DNA of 64,000 nucleotides, from positions 15,733,447-15,797,446 of the forward strand of contig OZ038322.1 in the NCBI GenBank assembly GCA_964035795.1. Direction: 5' to 3'. Below the pieces are notes generated by a model. It searched no databases and was not told the origin of the DNA. It saw nothing but the letters and a program-made list of their open reading frames with translations. The stretch comes from Pterobdella sp. o SKG-2022. Its lineage: Eukaryota; Annelida; Clitellata; Hirudinida; Piscicolidae. This document shows, piece after piece, positions 25,372-35,982 of the stretch; the stretch's first letter is position 1; each line of letters opens with the position of its first letter. Made by a program: the position numbers and the translations under genes.

Positions 25372-26309
25372 AAGCACCCGAGGCGACATGGAGTTGGTGG
25401 GTGGTACAGGTGGGAACTCCCATCCTCACCATTATCGGAGTGCCGGGCAACATTTTGACGATGATTTTAATGAACTCAAAGCCGTTCAGAAACAAGTTAT
25501 ATTCTCGCTTTTTAACTTGTTTGGCGTTTTTCGATACAATGGTGCTTATTAATAAATGCCACAAACGAATTATACCTATTACACAAGTGAATATTATGGC
25601 GTGGAATGGGACTACGTGTAAGCTGCATGATTTTATCGAACATTTATGTTACCTTATGTGTTCTTGGTTGACACTTTGTCTCTCTGTTGAAAGACTCCTC
25701 ATGCTTAAACTACCGTTGTGGAAGTATAAGACGTGTAATGGAAAAAAGTCTGTAGCACTTCTTGTATTATTGTTTCTATTTTTGGCTTATACGCAAACTT
25801 TTAGGCTTATTTACATAGATCTTATAGACGAAAAATGTACTGTTATGAAACAAAATCAAAACATATACTTAGCTTTTCATGTTTACACTTACCAAATATT
25901 GCTTCAATTTCTACTTCCTAACTCCCTCATAATCTTGTGCAACTTTACAATATTGTTTGAATTGCGTTCAAATTGGCGTCGTTTGAATCAATACATGGAG
26001 CGCTCTTCATCCTCAACGATAACTGGGTTGCAATCCAGAAAACAGCATGACTTGAAAACCACCCGCATGCTAGTCGTCATCACTTTCCTACATGAAGTCA
26101 CTATCTTACCCATTCTTATTCTCACCATCGTTTTTCATCTCAGTCTTCATTTTGATATTAGCGTTACCAGAACTATTTATGCAAACTCAGTCAACCTTAA
26201 AAATTGCTTAGAACTTCTATCCGAAGTTACCTTTTCTGTTAACTTTTACATTTATGTTCTTTGGGGTCGTCAGTTGAGAAGACATGTGAAGCAGATGTTT
26301 TGCTCGTGA
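25372..26309 (+). CDS. Rhodopsin-class G-protein-coupled receptor, orphan (5' exon missing)
   Basis: An open frame of ~312 residues with seven hydrophobic segments. TM1 carries the GN pair (IGVPGNILTMILM). TM3 follows a cysteine in TTCKLHDF and ends in SVERLL, where most class A receptors have DRY. A cysteine in the second extracellular loop (DEKCTV) can pair with the TM3 cysteine. TM7 has NFYIYVLWG in place of NPxxY. The overall look is that of invertebrate FMRFamide- or peptide-type receptors; I cannot name the ligand. No in-frame ATG precedes TM1. The frame is open back to a stop at 25332, and a TCACAG acceptor lies at 25371, so at least one upstream exon with the start codon is expected. 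The last ~13 residues are basic. Confidence 0.85.
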
Positions 26310-26957
26310 GAGCCTCACAACCCACATTATCGTTGTATGCGATATTCACGCGTATTAAACTTTTTTTGTATCACGGATGATGTAAAAGAAATAATCTTTT
26401 TCATAAAATACTCTTTACACACAAAAGTAAGGTGGATATATATAAATTTCAATTGACAACTTTATTTTATATGAACATGTATTGGATCTTGAAGTTTAGA
26501 TGTTTTATTTTTAAAATCGAGATGTTTATTACTTTTTAATGGTTTTTTTTTTTAAATATTTTTCACAGCTTTTTAGCAATTTTTTTCCATTTTACACTGA
26601 CGCTTCTAAATAAGACTAAACTTATTGATAACTATGCCATTATTCGTTTTAATAAATGTATTTAAAGCTCATTGTTAAAGTAAAATTTTTAACTAATAAC
26701 ACTTACTTCTTAAAAACAAAACTAAAATTTTAGATAAGTTGAACTTTACCATCTTACCATCTAAAACTCTTCAATGACTGCAATTCGAAAGAATAAGTTT
26801 AAACCGCCTATAGAAGTTTATTTAACCTTTAAACAAACTTGAAAAAATATTTTCCATCAAAGTGTGAACGATGAATGGTTTGAATGAAACACTGGAGATG
26901 CAGTTAACAAGCCTGTCATTCACGACGATGAAATCGCATAAAAGTGGGCAGCAAGTG
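26310..26957. other. Convergent 3' region between the GPCR gene and PUS7
   Basis: Holds the 3' ends of two genes transcribed toward each other. AT-rich; no further feature seen. Confidence 0.4.
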
Positions 26958-29900
26958 TCAGTTAAGAGTGCTTTGGTGGCTTGAGGAAGTGTCTACTTTA
27001 ACGATTTCTCTTAACAACATAGTAGCATACGATGAAGATGGCAGGCTAAAACTCAATTTGAGTGCTTTGAAATTTTTTTTACTCTCTGATGATGTCACGT
27101 CTGTTTGTTGCAGGAAGGGTTCATTTTGTGATGATGATGAGGTTGCAGTTTCTGGTTTTTCAGTTGGTAAATCTTTTTCTGTTAAATAAAAAAGAAGGTT
27201 GAACAAAACTTATAGTTATTTTCTACACTATTAAATTGAAAGTTACCTTGAGCAATCGAATTTGTAACACACATCAAATCCAAATCTGTTTCTAATAGTT
27301 TTTCTTTATCGTCTATATAGTCTACGATTTGCCATTCAAAATCTTTAGGTTTTACAATTAGTTTTCTATACCCCCCTGACAGGCAATAATCTCTAAAAAA
27401 AGTGAAATTTTTAATGAATAAATAAATAAATTCAAATTTATGAGATTTTCGGAAGTAAACCAACTAATAAAATAAATAAGACAAGTAAGTTAAACATTAG
27501 GTCCTCCATATTGGAGTTTCGGCTGCGTAATTGATATTTTTCAGAGCGTTTGTCAATGTGAAATAACTAATTATTGTATTAAGAAAACAATGAACACCTA
27601 ATTTTATGCTTGAAAGACTGAAAGGTGAGTTGGTCCTCGGAAAGCAAATCAGTTATCCACTGCTTCACCTCATTATCAGGCATCTGCACATCATGACCCA
27701 CCATTGGGATGACCACATCCTCGATGCTCACGTCACCTAAATTCTCTTCCATTACCACTGTACAAATATTGCATACATATAAATGTAATACTCAACTGAT
27801 CGATAAACTATTGACATTTGACTTATGTTGATTGAACAAATCATTTTTAATCTCTAGCCCTGATGCAAGGATATGATCTGCATGGTTTCAATGGTTCGAC
27901 AGTCTTACAAATACTTTAAAATGACCCACCTTGCACATTACCCTCTTCCGTCTCATACAGATCACCAAAGAGCACATTGAGCGAGTGCTTTTGGATCCTT
28001 TTCGAAGCAATCTTGTTCCACAGAAGACTTTGGTATGCATGCAAGTACATCAGACGCATGTTGCGAGGCAGCTGGGATTGAGGGGTTTAGACACGTTTGT
28101 TTCAAATTCATTATTACGGTATAAATAATATTATAAAAAACATTGTTAGTGATAAAATATTGTAACAATCTATTTTTCATTCAGTTGGCGCATAAGAAAC
28201 TTTTTTCAAACAGGATTTTTATTTGACATTTTGAACTAAAAAAACATTTACTATTTGAAGTTTGTTTTTCAATTTGAAAAACTATTAAAAATAATAATTC
28301 TTTACATTAAAAATAAACAAGATACCGAGCAACAAATCTAAAACTACCATGGATAGAGCGGCAACTCGGTTTTGAGAAGAATATTTGCACAGTCCTTCCA
28401 ATAACTTCCTTTCAATGCACCGATAGGTACCCAGAGCTTCAAGGGACTTGTGAGGGTCATTGCTCCTCGCCCACTCTTCTCTGCAGGCTACTAGCTTGAC
28501 ATTCTCTGTTTATAATGATGTTTATTAGTGATTTGTATACTTACCATCAAATCTTATAGTGATTTTATATAGAGCTGAAAGTTTTTGTCTGAAATCAATT
28601 TTATAAATTATTCTAATACGATTTGAATCGCCTATTGGCTTACTTATTATTGTGAAAATTTCAGATTATCAGCTTTATTTATATCAGTATTGAAAATGCG
28701 TCACAAAAACAATTTGAAAAAAACCTTCATCCCGAGTTTTCATAATTAGGTCAATGGCTCCCATCCAATCACTCTTTATTATGCATCTGAGAACATCATA
28801 TTGATGAACAAAGAAAATACTATAAGTATTATCTGATAAGTGTATATATATTTAAGGTTCACAAAAAAAAAATCGAATTTATTTAATCTTCTTTTTATTC
28901 ATGCACCTATACCAGGCTCCCCTCCAGCTTCCAGCATTTTTTGTTTTGAGCTAGCTCAATTGCTTCATTGAGTGTGAGCTTAACGCTTTCTAGATCTCTT
29001 CTGATGGATAAGAAAACTGGTGCTTGGTCCTCCTCTTTTTGTGTTTTTTGAGATAAAGCATTTCATTATAACTTTTTTTACTAGAACTTGGTCATTCATT
29101 CAAAGAATGCAACCTTACATCTGCCAGCATCTTCTTCCCACAGTTTGAGATGCTGGTTCTACCAGAGTGTTTACTATTTCGATGGACATGCCATTGGGCC
29201 AAAAGATACTGCATGCTTGTCGAACTATTTTTCTGTTGAAGAAATCTATTGATTGTTCCATTTCTTTATCCATTCCCAAGTGCTGCATCTGAAGAGAATA
29301 ATACCTTGTATGTTTAGTTTAGTTTTTTCTTTTGCATCCTTGGGAGCATAAGGCATCAACAACACTCCTCCAATGTACTCGGTTCTGGCTGAAGTGTATT
29401 GTCGGCAGCCTTTTAGGTAGCTGGCCAAAAATTTGATTATTGTTGTAGGAATATGGATGTTGTGTATTTTGTGGATTAGTTGGTGGATGTTGACCGTGTT
29501 GAATGCTTTGGTCATGTCGAGAGCGGTAAGGATTGTTCTATGAGGGGGTTTTTTTTTGTTGAAACCAGTGAGTATGGTGTTATTGATTTGGTGTAAGGCT
29601 GTGGTGGTGGAGTGTGCAGCTCTAAAGCCGTGTTGATGTGTTGGGAGGGTTATATTAGTGATGATATGTGGGAGAATGATTTTTTCTAGAGTTTTTGCTA
29701 TGGGAGAGAGTTTAGATTCGTCGGTAGGAGAAGGGGAAAAAAGGGTTTTTGTTGGGTTTGGCTATGGGGATAATTTTGAAGGTTTTCTATATTTGGGGTA
29801 GTGTTTGTGCATGACGTTAAACTGCACCGAAGATAGCATCTCTAAATTGAGACTGCTCTTCTGTTATAACCTGGATAACAGTATACTCTGGTAACAGGTA

Positions 29901-32357
29901 TCAACAAACCGATATTCTGGTATCATTGTCATTTGGCTTGGCGGATGATCTTTCTTTTTGACAACGGCAAGGCAAACTGCCCAAGTGTGGGAACGGCGGA
30001 TCTTGAATTCGATAATTTCAAGTAGGACGTTAGCTCGGACTGGCAGTCAATGAAACTTTGTCCCAAATAAAATAGTCTTATTTATAAATTACTCTTTTAT
30101 AATATCAATAACCTAGGCCGACTGCTGTCAACCCCAGTTACTGGGACATGTAAAGCAGTATAATCTAATTGGATTAACAATAAAAATAAATAATAAGCTA
30201 TCTTGAGGATAGATACTACTCAAATATTGCTTTAGTGATATAAAAACAAACCAACCTGCCAATGAGAGAATTGCACACTTCAGTACTGCCGAATCTCTGG
30301 GTGCCAAAGTAGTTTATGAAGCCTTTCCTCTTCACCATCTCCATTGCTTTTCCTACCTCAGACATTTCGTTTTTGAGTCGTCTATCAAGAAAATTTAAAC
30401 ATACAATAAATGATTTTAAACATTTATATCATATATAAAAAACAAAAGTGAAATTGAATAACATTATAAGTAGTTAAATAACCTCAGAATAATTCTGAAA
30501 GCATTTCCTTTCAAATCTCCAAGCTTTAATGGGGTCTTGGTAATGCTGAATTTTTGAGACAATTCAGCAATCCAAAATTAATGAAATGATAATAAATGAT
30601 CATACATTCTTTCATTCTTATTATTATTAATATTATCAATATTTTTATTATCCTCACCTGAAGTTTCCAAGAGTGATATTCTTGAGACATTTGTTTAAAT
30701 GATTCAATCTGCCAGGATCAACTCTATTTTCAAATGTTTTATTAATCTTAGCAATCTATTGAAAATCATGCATGAAATTATTAACAATTAGTACACCCTC
30801 ACAAGTTATTGACAAATGATCTTGAGGGTCAACTAAAAACAAAATCTAAGCAATAATGTTGATATTATAAGCACCAAAGCAGTGGTTTAAAAAATACTGA
30901 AACTAGTGAACAAGATTTATAAACAATATATGAGTATTTAAAAATGAAACTTTTTGTGAAAGTAATTTATATCGTGAAGTACTGTTTATACTGAACAATT
31001 TGAGTTGAAAAGCTGTGTATATTGTTTTGTTTGATAAAACTAAGCACTGGTTTGTGTAAAATATCCTATAATATTATCAACCTGAATGCAGTAACTTGTT
31101 GGCATGTGATAGCCCTCTTGTCCTTAGTGCCAGCAAATGAAAATGTTGAAGTTTTGACATGAAGTAGTCTGTGGTTCATTAAAGCAAGATTGTCAATTAT
31201 GATGTTATCATAAATTTATGTAATTCAAGGTATGTATATTTGGTAGTGTTTTTAAAAAATATAATTATTTCAAGTAGTTGCTGAGCTCCTGATCATATAG
31301 CAAAGGTGGAGGAAAATTTGAGAACAAGAAATAAAATGATGGGTATTATGATACTTGGCAAATAATTAAAAATATCTGAAAATTTCTCACCTGCACAAAG
31401 ATTCTATAGCCTCCATAGTTGATTTGTTTTCTTTGTACATCACAAACAAACAGTGATCTTTACTCCCCATAGTTCTATCTTAGGTAAGTTCGACTAATCT
31501 TAATCAACAGTAGAAATATAAAGTTAACTGAACCACAGTGGAAAACTCATGAAATTTGTTTGACTATTTTATAGTAGCTACAATAAGAAAATTGTGATAT
31601 ATATATTTAATGTATAATTGAACCCATATGAAATATGGAAACTTTTTACAAACCTTTTCGCTTTTCAGTTCCATAAGAAACTTTGATGATATTTTGGTCG
31701 GAAGAATTTTTAGTTGTAGTGCTTATTAAATCAGAATAATTACTTTTGATGAATTGATGTACATAAGTTCTCTGAATTTTAGTGAAATCCTGTTATAACC
31801 AATAGAATTTCTTAAATTTAAAAAAAATGTTTTTATTTAAAAAAGATAGAAAGTACTTCAACTAGGATTTCAAGAAAATCTGATTTTTTCAAGTTTTTCA
31901 ATGACAAAAGTTGTTCAGTTGTGAGACCACACCCATCTTCAGAAATTGGTTCTTTAGCCTGAAAGAAATTTAAACTATATATTTTGTTGCTATAAGGTTG
32001 ATAAGCAAATTTTACCTCATTTTGTTCAAATGACCCAGGATCTGTAGATGTAAGCTTAACAATATCGCCATTGAGATTGATTTCATTTACAATAAAATCT
32101 GAATACCTATTTAAAAAGCAAGTACCCTACAAATTTATTGGTATATAATATAGAGTTTGAAATTTTAACTCAAAATTGACTTGATAATGCATGATAATGT
32201 AATCAAGTAAAAGGATTTTATTAGTTTACAAAAATTTTATTTTTTGTTGTAATTTTCATTGTTGGTGTCTAGAAACATTTTATAACCTATATTTTATGAT
32301 TCCTTGTACGGGTTTGTGGTTAGAAACATATTCCCAAATACCTGCCTTGTTCTCCAT
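26958..32357 (-). CDS. PUS7: Pseudouridylate synthase 7 (TruD family)
   Basis: Fifteen exons: 32357-32287, 32106-32016, 31958-31857, 31789-31654, 31478-31391, 31168-31096, 30755-30658, 30545-30483, 30381-30256, 28786-28725, 28505-28348, 28071-27930, 27757-27598, 27392-27247, 27178-26958; about 578 residues, all phases consistent. TruD-type synthases isomerise uridine to pseudouridine in tRNA, snRNA and mRNA. The catalytic loop GTKDKRAITCQQ is intact, with the aspartate near residue 179. GFINYFGTQRFG and LPRNMRLMYLHAYQSLLWN are TruD signatures, and the C-terminus (FKALKLSFSLPSSSYATM) is that of PUS7. The protein starts at GIWEYVSNHK, so it lacks the ~90-residue N-terminal tail of the human enzyme. 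The end of exon 3 could lie six bases earlier. The 1.5-kb intron between exons 9 and 10 holds LINE debris. Confidence 0.96.
28925..29345 (-). mobile_element. C-terminal remnant of a non-LTR retrotransposon (LINE-B)
   Basis: Minus-strand translation gives the LINE reverse-transcriptase tail pattern: an IILFRCSTW block in place of LLYGxETW, RKIVRQACSIFWPN, then a Trp/Arg block and IELAQNKKCWK, which resembles the conserved LAQDRxxWR end. Several stops interrupt it. It abuts LINE-A upstream with no spacer. Decayed, with no coding capacity. Confidence 0.65.
29346..29830 (-). mobile_element. Reverse-transcriptase N-terminal fragment of a LINE (LINE-A, CR1/Jockey-like)
   Basis: Minus-strand translation shows KIIPIAKPNKNP, then LLSPIAKTLEK-like sequence, HGFRAAHST and LDMTKAFNTVN, the opening motifs of a non-LTR reverse transcriptase, ending at RTEYIGG before the catalytic YADD. 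There is a stop and a frame change near 29730. It sits in a PUS7 intron in the host orientation. It is G-rich on the plus strand, unlike its surroundings. Confidence 0.8.
29831..30255. other. Unassigned part of the PUS7 intron upstream of LINE-A
   Basis: Less AT-rich than ordinary intron sequence here (for example around 29930-30020). It may be 5' sequence of LINE-A or another repeat, but I recognise no protein motif. Confidence 0.3.
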
Positions 32358-34526
32358 TTAAAATTAAATATGAATGATGAATTAAATTCAAAATGTGAAA
32401 GACTTTATTTCGCTCAACGAAAACAAAACAGAACCTAAGTAAAATTTGAGTTTTCTAAATTATAATTTAATGTTCAATTTTTAAAAAATATAAACAAAAA
32501 ACCTGAAAAAGTATGAAACTAATATGGTGAGTTTATTACTTTTTCTTAATTTTATTTTGTTTCCAGTTTTAAAGTTTTTGCAAAACTTTAAAACAATATT
32601 AAAAAACTATTTTTATGGAAATTTTTTTTCAATAAAAAAATAAAAATTTCCGATCCTTACAGTATAATCTGTCTACATAATCTTCATGTTGTCAAAAGTT
32701 AAAATTATACAACATATACACGACATAAGATAATACACGTAACTCCATCGATGGTTTTAAAAATTTTATATCTAAAAACTTCTGTTATCGAACAGCTTAG
32801 ATTGAATGCTGAATTACTGAGCATTCAATATTTTGATTTCATTTAAAAAAAAACGAAGCAAAGTGAGAGAGAGAAAAGAATGTATGTGTTAATACAAATC
32901 ACTATGAAAGATTTTGGTTTTTGGTCGTGACTGTGTATAAAAGAAACATAACTCAAACAGTGCTATGTTTGGTTTGGAGACTTGAAGAAAACTCAAAAAA
33001 AAGTAAAATTTTTTAGAATGAAAACTGCTCTGTAGCTTGAAAGAGAAAAGCGCTATTAAAATAGTCTTACGAAAAAAGCTATTATTGTAGAGAAAATAAC
33101 GAAAATCGAAAGACAAAAAAGTAATTTTTAAAAATTCTGTACTGACTTGTAAGTCATGAGTGATAAACTTAAAAGGAAGGTAGATAAAACTCTAGTTCTT
33201 TTTAACTGAAAACTTCAGAAAAAGTTACATGAGAATAAATAAAAGGGTGATAAAATTTATGTTGAATATTAATTGTTATATCCCATTACCATATACTCGC
33301 CAATGAAAAATCAATTTTTCTATTTATCTTATATATATTTTTATATTTATATTATATATATTGTCGGCCCGTATAGCTCAGAGGTAGAGCATAAGACTAC
33401 TTACCTAAAGTTACTGGTTTCGATCCCGCGTGTCCAGACAATTGGCACCTGTTTCACAGTTTGTTTTTCGCTACATTAAACTTGTAGCAAGCGCTCTGAT
33501 CTACAAGGAAAAGCGCTTTATAAATAGCGCATTACATTACATTTAAATACCGCGGTTTCCTTGTTCTCACACACTTATATAATCTTGCATTCTTCCTTTC
33601 TTTTTATAATCATTGATTATCAACTATTCCTATATTTTTCTTAGATAATTTTGATTTGAAGAAGCTTTATACTTTGTCCAAAATGAAGAAAATCAAAATT
33701 TTCAAGTTTTTTATTTATTGTACCAAGATTTTCGATTTTCACAAGATACTATTATTAATTTTTACTGATGTCTTGTTAATATCAAAAAGCTTTGTAAAGT
33801 GAAAAAAAAACTTAAAAGTTCAATTTTTTTTGATAGTATAATTTTTTTCATCCTTAGCATCCATTTGGTCTTCAGAATTCGTTGTCCTTCTGTGTAAATT
33901 GGCGTATACAGAGCCAAAACTTTTAATCTTAGTTCACTTATTAATGGTTTCACAATTTATTCAATTTATCCTTGATTCGTATACATGCCATGCTCTTTAC
34001 CGAGTGTACAATATCCACTTAGGCCTTTGCGTTTTGTCTTACAACAAATATAAATTTTATATAATTGATTTAAAACAAACGCTTATTCTTTAAAGTTTTT
34101 AGTTGAAGTCAAACTTGAAAGCTTCATGTTTTTCAGTTGATAAGTGTTTAATTTGATTTGATTTCGTTCTTGTCTAATTTAGTTTACCCTTCTTTACTTA
34201 TTGATTATTGTTTTATTTGAAACATTTTTTTAAAGCTTAAATTTTACACTTATATGTTGGATTTTTGAAGTGATTTTTAAAATATCTGTGACAGATCCGT
34301 GGTAATTGAAACCAAATTATTCCATCTTTATGCATTGATATTGGCTCTTTTTGATCATTATAGGTTTCCTCGTGTAATCTTGATAAATTTAATTTTATGA
34401 AACATATAAAAGTAAGCAATGAAATTTATGTAGGAAATTTTTATAAAAATTTTGAATAAATTTTTTTTTATAACAATAAAACACGTAACTTTTAGCTAAT
34501 AACCATTTATTGCTGGAAAACTTTAG
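32358..34526. other. Intergenic region between PUS7 and jun
   Basis: AT-rich, with several short ORFs that look random. The only feature I can support is the SINE at 33363-33545. Confidence 0.5.
33363..33545 (+). mobile_element. tRNA-derived SINE
   Basis: The 5' end is tRNA-like: a box A (TAGCTCAGAGGTAGAGC) at ~33374-33390 and a box B (GGTTTCGATCC, one base longer than consensus) at ~33416-33426. A ~100-bp body follows, then AAGCGCTTTATAAATAGCGC and an (ATTAC)n tail at ~33531-33545. The GCGCTTTATAAAT plus short-repeat tail is typical of SINE 3' ends borrowed from LINEs. Clear target-site duplications are not visible. A genuine tRNA gene is unlikely because the arm pairing is poor and the body continues. 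Confidence 0.8.
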
Positions 34527-34678
34527 CCAATGAAATGGCTTGAAAATGACGTAAACAATAAAAATAGATATTGCATCCGTTTTTTAGACTAAAATTAGAT
34601 TTAAAATATTGTTAGCCAATGAAAAGAGTTAAAAGTGACACATACTCTAATTTTAGATTTTATCTTGAGTATATAAAA
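34527..34678 (+). promoter_or_regulatory. jun promoter: CCAAT boxes, CRE/TRE-like site, TATA box
   Basis: Two CCAAT boxes within GCCAATGAAA (CCAAT at 34527-34531 and 34616-34620), a TGACGTAA site at 34547-34554 between them, and TATAAAA at 34672-34678, about 100 bp before the ATG at 34777. The TGACGTAA site resembles the ATF/Jun-binding elements through which vertebrate c-jun autoregulates. Regulation is inferred from the motif only. Confidence 0.6.
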
Positions 34679-34776
34679 TAAGATTCATACTCGACATGCA
34701 TTAGTGTGCGAATTTTATTTACTTTTTTCTCGTGAAGGTGTTTTAACATTTTATCTATTTAATAAAACAAACTAAA

Positions 34777-35847
34777 ATGTTTGAAATGCCTTTTTATGGT
34801 GATGTCGTGTCCGCTAAAAAAATGAAGACGAGTATGACGTTAGATTTAAGTAAACCTAGAGAAGACAAGCTATCTGTTCCCGGCTCTGATATTGATATGT
34901 TTATTACAACCCCTGAGTTGGAACGGTTGATCACACAAAACAGCAATTTTCTTCTTACTACACCTACTCCAACTACCAATCACCTTTTTCCAAAAATGGT
35001 TACTGAAGAGCAAGAAGCTTTTGCCAAAGGTTTCAATGATGCCCTTGGAAAACTGAAGAAAAATGATGATTTCACAAATCCTATTTCGAGTACTATTGGA
35101 AATATTGCTATAACAAATCAAGCATTTCCAAAAACTACTCTTCCTAAAACACTTGAAAACTTTAACAACAAAATTGAGTATCCTGTCTCTTCTATTGAAA
35201 ATAATGTTCAAAGTTCATCCTATAATAATTTGAACATTATTGTTCCAACAACCAATGCATTTCATCAATCAAGAGATTATTTTCAAACAGACTTTGGTAA
35301 ACCTATTGACACATCTGTATCTAATATTTTGAATCAAAGCAACAACATTGTTTCTAAAGATTTGGAATCAAGTTTTTATTTCAACAAACAAAATTCAACA
35401 AGCAATAATTTTAACGCTTTTAATAACATCACACCTCAAAACATGCAGTATCATGTTATTAAATCAGAAGCTTATCACATGGTTCCTAAATCACCAGCCA
35501 GTGTTAGTTCACACTCTTCTGGGGCATCACCTCTAAATCTGCGAAACAATAAAAACAATGTCTCACCAATCAACCTAGAAGACCAAGAATATGCAAAATT
35601 AGAAAGAAAACGAGAAAGAAATAGAATTGCTGCTACAAAGTGTCGAAATAGAAAACTCGAAAGAATTTCTCGATTAGAAGAACGTGTGAGGAAATTAAAA
35701 GAACAAAACTCAAACCTTATTCAGTCTTCCCAGTTTCTTAAAGAACAAGTAAAACAACTCAAAAATACTATTATAAATCACACAAACCAAGGGTGCCAAG
35801 TGATGCTCACTTCAAAATTTCTCGACTCTAATCTTGATTTTAGCTAA
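34777..35847 (+). CDS. jun: Jun (AP-1 bZIP transcription factor), intronless
   Basis: A single 356-residue open frame. The C-terminal bZIP domain has the basic region [20 protein letters not shown] (~275-294), matching Jun rather than Fos or ATF, followed by a leucine zipper (~295-330) and a short tail. The N-terminus keeps the Jun homology pattern: a LDLSKPR-type delta-like segment near residues 22-30, then [14 protein letters not shown], and the [14 protein letters not shown] block that precedes the transactivation region. The middle is Asn/Ser-rich and poorly conserved. AP-1 dimers bind TGACTCA-type sites and respond to JNK and ERK signalling. Lack of introns is normal for jun genes. Intact, with a TATA-type promoter upstream. 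Confidence 0.96.
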   Translation: MFEMPFYGDVVSAKKMKTSMTLDLSKPREDKLSVPGSDIDMFITTPELERLITQNSNFLLTTPTPTTNHLFPKMVTEEQEAFAKGFNDALGKLKKNDDFTNPISSTIGNIAITNQAFPKTTLPKTLENFNNKIEYPVSSIENNVQSSSYNNLNIIVPTTNAFHQSRDYFQTDFGKPIDTSVSNILNQSNNIVSKDLESSFYFNKQNSTSNNFNAFNNITPQNMQYHVIKSEAYHMVPKSPASVSSHSSGASPLNLRNNKNNVSPINLEDQEYAKLERKRERNRIAATKCRNRKLERISRLEERVRKLKEQNSNLIQSSQFLKEQVKQLKNTIINHTNQGCQVMLTSKFLDSNLDFS

Positions 35848-35976
35848 AAATGAATGATATCTCAACTTCTTGTGCCGGTGTGAACAATGTAAATCATTTA
35901 TAGACAATTGCAAACATTCTCATTTTTTCTGTTATTTCTTTTTACCACACCTGCATACAATGCCTTTTTTGCTATC

Positions 35977-35982
35977 AATAAA
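35977..35982 (+). terminator. Polyadenylation signal of jun
   Basis: AATAAA 130 bp after the jun stop codon, in an AT-rich tail. Other AATAAA hexamers occur further on, so use of this one is an inference. Confidence 0.45.

Noticed and set aside
25401..25460. GTG as start codon of the GPCR
   Set aside because: Animals do not normally start at GTG; the frame stays open upstream to a splice acceptor, so a missing 5' exon is the better explanation.
33363..33440. Functional tRNA gene
   Set aside because: Boxes A and B are present, but box B is one base too long, the acceptor and anticodon arms do not pair well, and the sequence continues into a SINE body and tail.
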